A DNA stretch of 49,669 nucleotides from Eubacteriales bacterium (lineage in GTDB: Bacteria; Bacillota; Clostridia; Tissierellales; Dethiosulfatibacteraceae). The translations under genes and the position numbers were made by a program. Positions 44,402-49,669 of the stretch are shown here, one piece after another; within the stretch, counting starts at the first letter, position 1, and each line of letters starts with the position of its first letter. The DNA lies in contig JAUYTY010000020.1 in assembly GCA_030694905.1 (NCBI GenBank), positions 1-49,669 of the forward strand. Direction: 5' to 3'. The notes below the pieces were generated by a model. It did no database searches. It worked only from the letters and a program-made list of their open reading frames with translations, and had not been told where the DNA came from.

Positions 44402-45772
44402 ATGACATTTACGCCGTGGTCTATTTTACAAGACATTGGTATCTTATCTATTCTCATTTTAATTGGACAAGTAATGAGAGCTAAGATTTCAGTTTTTCAA
44501 AAGCTTTTTATACCCGCACCGCTTATCGCTGGATTTATTGGATTGATTTTAGGACCAAATGTACTAGGTTTTTTGCCTCTTTCAAAATATTTAGGAACAT
44601 ATGCCAGTGTTTTGATTGTTGTCGTATTTGCGGCGATGCCGATTGGCCAGAAGGTTACAAAAACGAGCATAGCTAACAAAAACGTAGGGGGTATGTTTTT
44701 TAATGTTACAGGTATGTTGCTTTTACAGTACGCCCTATTTGGTATAATAGGTTTATTGTTTTTTAGTAATTTCAGCTCCGCTTTTGGGTTGATTGTTCCT
44801 ATAGGTTTCCAAGGTGGTCATGGTACTGCAGCTGCAATGGGCGCGACGTTAGAAACCTTAGGTTGGCCTGCAGCAACAGATTTAGGCATGACATCTGCAA
44901 CAGCCGGTCTAATAGGAGGCATCATTTTTGGGGTAGCTCTGATAAACTGGGGTGCAAGAAAAGGATATACCTCGTATGTGAAAGATCCTAGTAAAATTTC
45001 AAATGATTTATTGACAGGATTGATTCCAATTGAGAATCAGAAGGCTGGAGGGAAAGTAACCGTTTCAAGCATAAGTCTAGACACTTTAACTTTTCATCTA
45101 AGTTTGATTTTGACTGCTTCAGTTTTGGGTTACGCGTCTGTCCAATATCTTAAGTCGATATTTCCTGCGGTAACAGTTCCCGATTTCTCCATGGCATTGA
45201 TTTTTGGATTTATTATTCAGATGATTATCAGTAAGACAAAGACAGATAAATATGTTGACCGTTTTACAATATCTAGAATAAGTGGCGTGGCAACTGATAT
45301 ATTAATCGTTTGTGGCGTTGCCTCAGTAAAAATTTCCGTAGTTATGGCATACTTAATTCCTTTAGTTGTTTTATTCACGTTGGGCTATATTGTTGTAATT
45401 ACATGGTTTAGATTTGTTGCTCCGCTATGCTCTGACAGTGACTGGTTTGAGAGGGGAATGATTGCTTTTGGCCAGGCTACAGGTGTATTGGCAACAGGTA
45501 TCTTGCTTTTAAGAATTGTTGATCCTGAACTAAGATCAAAAGGATTAGAAGATTCAGGAACGGTAAACCTCATTAATAGACCTATAGTTATAGGCTTTCA
45601 GACTTTTATGCCTATGTTGATGAGTCAAAAAGGAAACTTACCTTACTTTACTTCATTTGCAACTATTGCAGGTTTATTGGTGCTTATGGTTTTTGCAATC
45701 AAATTCAAATGGATTAGAAAACCTACCACACTTATGGCATTAGAAAGCTCTCAGTTGACAAACGTAAACTAG
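44402..45772 (+). CDS. Sodium/glutamate symporter-like (GltS/ESS family) carrier
   Basis: 456 residues from the ATG at 44402 (TTGGAGG 8 bases upstream); an ORF start at 44282 lies in the leader. About 10-12 hydrophobic segments. GltS-like features: FQGGHGTAAAMG (about 140), a related second half with GQATGVLATGILLLRIVDP and a PAPLIAGFIGLILGPNVLG segment near the N-terminus. Known family: Na+-driven glutamate uptake; this member is longer than E. coli GltS and the substrate could be another acid. It follows the DUF3604 gene by ~180 bp and is closed by a strong terminator. Confidence 0.82.
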   Translation: MTFTPWSILQDIGILSILILIGQVMRAKISVFQKLFIPAPLIAGFIGLILGPNVLGFLPLSKYLGTYASVLIVVVFAAMPIGQKVTKTSIANKNVGGMFFNVTGMLLLQYALFGIIGLLFFSNFSSAFGLIVPIGFQGGHGTAAAMGATLETLGWPAATDLGMTSATAGLIGGIIFGVALINWGARKGYTSYVKDPSKISNDLLTGLIPIENQKAGGKVTVSSISLDTLTFHLSLILTASVLGYASVQYLKSIFPAVTVPDFSMALIFGFIIQMIISKTKTDKYVDRFTISRISGVATDILIVCGVASVKISVVMAYLIPLVVLFTLGYIVVITWFRFVAPLCSDSDWFERGMIAFGQATGVLATGILLLRIVDPELRSKGLEDSGTVNLINRPIVIGFQTFMPMLMSQKGNLPYFTSFATIAGLLVLMVFAIKFKWIRKPTTLMALESSQLTNVN

Positions 45773-45788
45773 ACTCTGTCCTTACTTT

Positions 45789-45828
45789 TAACATGGTCGC
45801 GAGGATATGGTGACCATGTTATTTTTTT
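45789..45828 (+). terminator. Rho-independent terminator after the GltS-like gene
   Basis: Perfect 10-bp inverted repeat TAACATGGTC/GACCATGTTA around a 13-base loop, followed by a T-run. Confidence 0.88.
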
Positions 45829-45925
45829 AAGCCATATTGGTTAATTGATAGGTTGTCAAATTTTTCAATAATTTACACAAATATATAAAAAATATAATAA
45901 TTTTGAGATTATAAGGAGAAGATAC

Positions 45926-46723
45926 ATGTTACATGAAGCGGTTTATTTTGCAATTGGCATTTTATCATCCTTGATAGGATCGATTGTAGGCATGGGAGGA
46001 GGTGTGATTATGAAGCCGGTACTGGATGCAATCGGAGAGTATGACGTGTCGACCATCTCGATTCTCTCGTCATCAACTGTGCTAGCAATGGCCTTTGTAT
46101 CTATTTCAAAATCGATGATGGATAAAACGAAATTTCAGGTACGTACAGCGATATACTTGTCTGTGGGTTCGATAGCAGGAGGGTTGATAGGAAAAGTATT
46201 GTTTAGTTTTTTTCTAAAAATGTTTTCATGTGAATGGTATATTTGTCTTATGCAATCGGCTTTACTGACTGGCATGCTGTTTACGGTGATGGTTCTTTTT
46301 AACCACCCTGACAGGTATGCTGTCAGGAGAGAACTTAATTGTTTCCAGATTGTAATCATCGGATTACTTCTAGGCATGATTTCCTCATTTTTGGGGATAG
46401 GAGGAGGACCGCTCAACGTACCGTTGCTGACCATCCTGTTTGCTATGGATGCAAAGGTGGCGGCTCTACACTCGATTGTGATCATCTTTTTTTCTCAAAT
46501 AGCTGCTCTGGTCAATGTCGGCATGACAACAGGATTTCAGTCCTTTCATCTCGAGATGTTGTGGGTTATGATGATAGGAGGAGTCAGCGGGGGTTTGCTT
46601 GGAAGCGTGATTTCAAAGAAATTATCCTTGAAAGGTTTCGGGATGATTTTCAACGCGACGGTAGCTATGATTATCTCATTGAATATAGTTAATATATATA
46701 AATTTGTAACTAAAATTGGGTAG
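45926..46723 (+). CDS. TauE/SafE-family transporter
   Basis: 265 residues with about 8 hydrophobic segments in two homologous halves: IGSIVGMGGGVIMKPVL in the first (about 17-33) and FLGIGGGPLNVPLL in the second (about 155-168), the glycine-rich signatures of TauE/SafE. The family exports or moves sulfite, sulfoacetate or other small organic anions. AAGGAG precedes the ATG. It is separated from the GltS-like gene by a terminator, so it has its own transcript. Its context with DUF3604 and LysR hints at sulfonate or organic-anion metabolism (inference). Confidence 0.87.
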   Translation: MLHEAVYFAIGILSSLIGSIVGMGGGVIMKPVLDAIGEYDVSTISILSSSTVLAMAFVSISKSMMDKTKFQVRTAIYLSVGSIAGGLIGKVLFSFFLKMFSCEWYICLMQSALLTGMLFTVMVLFNHPDRYAVRRELNCFQIVIIGLLLGMISSFLGIGGGPLNVPLLTILFAMDAKVAALHSIVIIFFSQIAALVNVGMTTGFQSFHLEMLWVMMIGGVSGGLLGSVISKKLSLKGFGMIFNATVAMIISLNIVNIYKFVTKIG

Positions 46724-46792
46724 ATAGTAAGTTTGAATGATATCATAAGAGTTATTTGATATAATACCAATCAATTCCATTGTTTTATATGA

Positions 46793-46888
46793 TACCTGAA
46801 TAAGCTGGTGCCGGAGTATACTTATAACAAGGATGAGAACAGGAAAGTGATTTCTATTGAAGATAAGAAACTGGCTACGAGTTCGTAG
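46793..46888 (+). pseudogene. Relic of a second PglF/CapD-like gene (last 32 codons)
   Basis: The 96 bp align without gaps to 40510-40605 (the end of the dehydratase gene) with 8 differences (~92%). The frame is kept to the same TAG stop, and the changes give mostly conservative replacements (for example Lys to Asn, Leu to Ile, Thr to Ser). There is no upstream homology, so only the gene tail survives. Confidence 0.85.
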
Positions 46889-46903
46889 TCAGTTTCCTTT
46901 TTT
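46869..46903 (+). terminator. Terminator retained by the gene relic
   Basis: Stem AACTGGCTACG/CGTAGTCAGTT with a G-T pair where the intact copy has G-C, loop AGTT, followed by TTCC and six Ts. It may now terminate the TauE-like transcript. Confidence 0.7.
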
Positions 46904-47089
46904 CAGCAATTTCCTGATTTGTTATGGCATTCCACATCACTTTGATATCAAAATCACACGGCAACTGGCTCGGTATTTAATATGAATCACCTCAGCGAAA
47001 CCGATACCATAACCACTCGACAACTGGCTCGTTGTAATGGCATTCAACATCATCGCTAAACGCTTCGAACATTACTCTAGTATGAGCTC

Positions 47090-47158
47090 GATGACTTGGT
47101 AAATTTTCAGAAACTCACCTACGGTTCAGACACCTGAAAATCCTTAACGCAAGTCATC
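47090..47158. repeat. Nested inverted repeat
   Basis: Outer arms GATGACTTG (47090-47098) and CAAGTCATC (47150-47158); inner arms ATTTTCAG (47103-47110) and CTGAAAAT (47134-47141); 23-base apical loop and unequal internal loops. It could fold as RNA or be a mobile-repeat remnant; no T-run follows, so it is not a typical terminator. Confidence 0.6.
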
Positions 47159-47261
47159 TGCGCTTTTTCATTTGAATTAACTCAGCAAAGTTTAGCTTTG
47201 TGATGGTTGCATGCCATATACTGCTAGCAGAAATGACTGTCTCGCAATGTTGCCTTGTTGA

Positions 47262-47849
47262 TTATCGAAGGTATTTCTCCAACTTGCGCAAAGCGTGGAC
47301 TTTGGTATTGACCACGGTCCGATATGCGATGCCCAGCTCGCTTGCGATCTCACGCATGTTCAGCCCCACATAATAGTTCAGACTGATGACCTGCAGCTCT
47401 CTTGGACTGAGGGTCTTTATTCCTGCCACCAGCGCTTTCATCTTCTCGTCATGGAACATGGCCCCGTCTGCCGAGGCCTCCTCATCTGCAATCACATCCA
47501 TCAGTGTGATTTCACCATCTTCGCTTTTGATGGTACGGTTCAATGAGTCACATTGTTCTTTGATGGATTTTCTCCCCAAATCCATAAAGTGAAACCTGAG
47601 TGTGGTCTTCACGTATCCCAGAAATGGGATGCCTCTGTCAGCATCGTATTGGTCCACGCACTCCGCTATGACCAGATAGCCTTCCTGCATCAGATCCTCA
47701 TAAGGCATATCGCCTAGGAAATACCTCTTGGCTGATGATGTGACCAGAGGTGTCAGCATCTCCATGACCACTTCCATGGCTTCCACATCTTTGTTCCTCG
47801 CCTTGTCCAACCAACTGTAAAACACCTCTTGTGAATTTTTCTTATTCAA
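47262..47849 (-). CDS. Sigma-70-family RNA polymerase sigma factor (small, regions 2 and 4)
   Basis: 195 residues. Region 2 spans about 25-95, with YEDLMQEGYLVIAECVDQYD and a GYVKTTLRFHFMDLGR helix. Region 4 (about 145-195) contains LSPRELQVISLNYY and MREIASELGIAYRTVVNTK, the -35-binding HTH. Region 3 is absent, so it is an alternative sigma of ECF-like or SigH-like size. The start is TTG with AAGGAG 6 bases upstream. It is transcribed away from a ComK-like gene, so the ~267 bp between probably controls both. A perfect palindrome (47867-47878) lies just upstream of its ribosome binding site. Target genes unknown. Confidence 0.88.
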   Translation of the reverse strand: MNKKNSQEVFYSWLDKARNKDVEAMEVVMEMLTPLVTSSAKRYFLGDMPYEDLMQEGYLVIAECVDQYDADRGIPFLGYVKTTLRFHFMDLGRKSIKEQCDSLNRTIKSEDGEITLMDVIADEEASADGAMFHDEKMKALVAGIKTLSPRELQVISLNYYVGLNMREIASELGIAYRTVVNTKVHALRKLEKYLR

Positions 47850-48116
47850 TTGTTTCTCCTTTTCAGGAGAGCGCTCTCTTGTGATTTTTTTCCGGATAGG
47901 AAGAGGTTAACAGAGATCAGAAAAAAATCAAAAGTCGGACTTTATTAAAAAACGCAGGGTGTATTTAAAAAGTCCCTATAGGGAAAAGCGACAATTGTTT
48001 TACAATTTGTTAATAAATGAACGAAAGTCTTTGAATTGATATTTATCTTTGTTAAAATAAAAAGGTCTTTTTTATTCGAAGTAAAAAAGCACACAAAAAA
48101 ATAGCAGGAGGATAGC
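47850..48116. promoter_or_regulatory. Divergent sigma / ComK-like control region
   Basis: Contains the palindrome GAGAGCGCTCTC (47867-47878), AAAGTC-G-GACTTT (47931-47943), TCCCTATAGGGA (47973-47984) and a rightward promoter candidate TTGAAT (48031-48036), 16 bases, TAAAAT (48053-48058) about 58 bases before the ComK-like ATG. No ORF seen. Confidence 0.5.
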
Positions 48117-48569
48117 ATGACACGGATTATTTATGACGATGTATCAGCGATGAGACCTGAATACATCGAAGACATTGGGGATTGCACAGAAGTTATTTAC
48201 GAAAATAGGGAGACGTATATTGTTGAACAAAACATAAAGAGTGTTCTACGCACAATGGCCCATTATTACAATACTGACCTGAAGGCTAACAGAATCAATT
48301 ATGGGGAAGTGTTGAATATCGTCAATAATGTCCCTATTGTATTTTCTGACAAACATATTCTGGTGCCATTTAAAGCTAGGAAACCATTAAACAAACGGGA
48401 TGGCGCTTATGGTTATGTCAATCTTTACAAGTATGCTGATTGTGGCAAGCTTGACAAAACCAATTACATATTATTGAATAATAGCATTAAACTGAAGTTG
48501 AATCAGAGACTCAGACCGTTTAAGAAACGACTTAGCTTGGCGGTACAATTGATAAACGAAAGAAGATAA
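48117..48569 (+). CDS. ComK-like regulator
   Basis: 150 residues. It resembles the ComK family by order of features: YIVEQNIKSVL near residue 35-48, NYGEVLNIVNNVPIVFSDKH (about 62-81), ILVPFKARKP and GYVNLYKYA, parallel to the KxPIxVD, FPTxS and WI segments of B. subtilis ComK, followed by a basic C-terminus. Known role of ComK: master activator of competence genes, binding AAAAN5TTTT boxes. It is shorter than ComK (192 aa) and the similarity is weak by eye, so an unrelated small regulator is possible. AGGAGG before the ATG. Monocistronic, divergent from the sigma gene. Confidence 0.6.
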   Translation: MTRIIYDDVSAMRPEYIEDIGDCTEVIYENRETYIVEQNIKSVLRTMAHYYNTDLKANRINYGEVLNIVNNVPIVFSDKHILVPFKARKPLNKRDGAYGYVNLYKYADCGKLDKTNYILLNNSIKLKLNQRLRPFKKRLSLAVQLINERR

Positions 48570-48607
48570 GTAACGAAAAATTAACATGAGACTTAACATG
48601 ATACTTG

Positions 48608-48636
48608 TTTACATCGGCAGCAAATATTGATATAAT
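48608..48636 (+). promoter_or_regulatory. Sigma-A promoter of the winged-helix regulator operon
   Basis: TTTACA, 17 bases, TATAAT with the extended TG (TGATATAAT at 48628-48636). It stands 41 bases before the ATG. An imperfect inverted repeat (ATTCG...CGAAT) follows at about 48640-48658 near the start of transcription. Confidence 0.82.
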
Positions 48637-48677
48637 TAATTCGTTCGTAAAGCGAATAATATCAAGGAGATAAATCG

Positions 48678-49301
48678 ATGAAATTTTTCAATCCCACCTT
48701 TGAACTGAAAGAGCTACGGCTCTTGCAGCATATAGAAAGCAAATTTGACTGCACACAGAAAGAACTGTCAGAGGTCGTTGGTGCGGCTGTTTCCATGATC
48801 AACCAGTACATCAACCGACTGGAAGAGCAAGGCATGATCACAAGGAAATATCATTCGCCCAAGACGGTGCATTATTTTATCACCCCAGAGGGACTGAAAC
48901 GGAAAAACTATCTCCTGATTACCTATACCAAAGAGCTGTTGGATCTTTACAAGTTGGCAAAGAGCAATGTCAAATCCTATATCTTTGAAGTCAAGGACAA
49001 GCACTATCAGAAAATTCTTCTCTACGGTGCTGGAGAAGTGGCGGAGACAATCCTCAGTGTCTTAAGGGACACTGAGGAGAATGCTCTCCAGGTAGTTGCC
49101 ATTATAGACGATGACCAGGAAAAGATTGGAAGAACCTTGATGGGATATCCCATCATCAGTTCAAAGGACATCGATGATTACAAACATGATGTCATAGTCG
49201 TCACCAGCTATTCTTATGAAGAAACGATACTTGGCAATCTGGAAAGGATTGGATGCGACATGGCGAGGGTGGAGAGGTTTTTTATGAGAGGATTGGAATG
49301 A
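48678..49301 (+). CDS. Winged-helix / nucleotide-sugar Rossmann-domain fusion regulator
   Basis: 207 residues. Residues 1-75 form a MarR-like winged helix (ELRLLQHIESKFDCTQKEL, VSMINQYINRLEEQGMI, TPEG). After a linker, residues ~110-205 carry a Rossmann-like domain (ILLYGAGEVAETIL, VVAIIDDDQEKIGRTLMGYP, DVIVVTSYSYEETI) like the CoA/NAD-binding modules of polysaccharide dehydratases and PglD-type proteins. Such fusions are found at the head of clostridial polysaccharide operons. They probably sense a nucleotide or sugar nucleotide and regulate the operon (inference). AAGGAG precedes the ATG. Confidence 0.82.
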   Translation: MKFFNPTFELKELRLLQHIESKFDCTQKELSEVVGAAVSMINQYINRLEEQGMITRKYHSPKTVHYFITPEGLKRKNYLLITYTKELLDLYKLAKSNVKSYIFEVKDKHYQKILLYGAGEVAETILSVLRDTEENALQVVAIIDDDQEKIGRTLMGYPIISSKDIDDYKHDVIVVTSYSYEETILGNLERIGCDMARVERFFMRGLE

Positions 49302-49384
49302 TGGATAAGCAGGAAAATCAAAAAGATCAATATAAGAATTTTGAAGAATCTATTCAAAATAGAACGTCTAAAAAAGTCGGATAG
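49298..49384 (+). CDS. Possible 28-aa coupled peptide
   Basis: ATG overlaps the regulator's TGA (ATGA) and the frame continues for 28 codons to TAG. The peptide is Lys/Gln/Asn-rich (MMDKQENQKDQYKNFEES at its start) with no recognised domain. It fills the 116 bp before the aminotransferase gene and may be only a chance frame. Confidence 0.25.
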   Translation: MMDKQENQKDQYKNFEESIQNRTSKKVG

Positions 49385-49417
49385 AGCTATTGTGTCTGAT
49401 AGCAAAGCGAGGATGTA

Positions 49418-49669
49418 ATGATGACAGAGGTTAGAAACATTTCTTTTTCTCCACCGGATATAACCGATGCAGAGATTGAAGAAGTAGTAAAAGCAATGAA
49501 GTCTGGCTGGATTACCACTGGACCAAGAACAAAAGAATTTGAGAGAAAAATTGCCGAGTTTGTAGGCGTGAATAAAGCTGCCTGCTTGAACTCTGCTACT
49601 GCAGCTATGGAGCTGGTTCTTCGCATTTTAGGTATCGGACCAGGGGATGAAGTTATTACCTCTGCTTAT
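49418..49669 (+). CDS. DegT/DnrJ/EryC1-family sugar aminotransferase, N-terminal part
   Basis: 84 codons, cut by the right edge. The start (GAGG 5 bases before ATG ATG) is followed by FSPPDITDAEIEEVVKAM, SGWITTGPRTKEFE and CLNSATAAMELVLRIL, the standard N-terminus of PLP-dependent sugar aminotransferases that aminate keto-sugar nucleotides. It would pair naturally with a 4,6-dehydratase such as the one at 38707. The PLP lysine lies beyond the window. Confidence 0.9.
   Translation, partial: MMTEVRNISFSPPDITDAEIEEVVKAMKSGWITTGPRTKEFERKIAEFVGVNKAACLNSATAAMELVLRILGIGPGDEVITSAY

Larger units (their letters stand above)
46724..47261. other. Intergenic region with gene relic and repeats
   Basis: 538 bp without an intact gene. 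It holds an extended -10 motif (46757-46765), a relic of the dehydratase 3' end (46793-46888) with its terminator, two near-identical short direct repeats (ATGGCATTCMACATCA at 46924-46939 and 47037-47052; CAACTGGCTCG at 46962-46972 and 47021-47031) and a nested inverted repeat (47090-47158). Confidence 0.7.

Noticed and set aside
44221-46774. 12-base repeat TAATACCAATCA at about 44221 and 46763 as island boundaries
   Set aside because: Too short to be meaningful in 50 kb; one copy contains the DUF3604 stop codon.
46900-47160. CRISPR array
   Set aside because: Only pairs of imperfect short repeats, with unequal spacing and no regular spacers.
1-49669. tRNA, rRNA, insertion sequence or transposase genes
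   Set aside because: None recognised on either strand; the AT-rich segment carries no integrase or transposase.

Overview
The window looks like a chromosomal segment of a Gram-positive anaerobe, most likely a clostridial Bacillota (inference). The evidence is a cell-wall sorting signal on a surface protein, AGGAGG-type ribosome binding sites, several TTG/GTG starts, consensus sigma-A promoters, a ComK-like protein, and TAXI-type TRAP transporters. Most of it is one large cell-surface glycan locus with unusual accessory genes.

Layout. 1-5000: 3' end of a sortase-anchored DUF11 protein, then a leftward operon of two GT2 glycosyltransferases, a UDP-xylose-synthase-like SDR and corA. 5104-8692: a GT4 gene converging on a leftward manC-GT4 pair. 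8860-13695: a rightward, mostly overlapping operon of DUF362 protein, PqqD-like protein, HprK-like P-loop kinase, tandem GT2 and nucleotidyltransferase-like protein. 13705-22143: a leftward five-gene operon of TRAP permease, TAXI binding lipoprotein, A-PCP-TE protein, TRAP permease and TAXI lipoprotein. 22325-29279: a rightward operon of M28-like DUF4910 protein, radical SAM/SPASM enzyme, GT2, mannose-1-phosphate guanylyltransferase, sugar C-methyltransferase and GT4. 29276-34791: a second leftward A-PCP-TE/TRAP/TAXI operon. 34960-40605: a ParB-fold-like protein, a Wzx flippase, an initiating phosphoglycosyltransferase and a membrane nucleotide-sugar 4,6-dehydratase. No Wzy polymerase is seen.

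40606-46723 is an AT-richer segment with a catabolic or transport flavour: LysR regulator, DUF3604 protein, GltS-like symporter and TauE-like exporter. It is followed by a 96-bp, 92% identical relic of the 3' end of the dehydratase gene, so this segment lies between two related gene ends. 47262-49669 holds a sigma factor divergent from a ComK-like gene, then the head of another polysaccharide operon (winged-helix/Rossmann regulator, DegT aminotransferase cut by the window end).

The most striking content is the A-PCP-TE/TRAP/TAXI cassette. It occurs twice, with a third TRAP-TAXI pair in front of the first copy. Each synthetase has an adenylation domain, a carrier domain with its phosphopantetheine serine, and a thioesterase whose nucleophile is Cys rather than Ser. 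My reading (inference) is that an external carboxylic acid is imported by TAXI-TRAP, adenylated, loaded on the carrier and transferred to an acceptor, plausibly the glycan made by the surrounding genes. One synthetase operon shares a near-identical consensus promoter with the manC operon, which supports co-expression with sugar-nucleotide synthesis.
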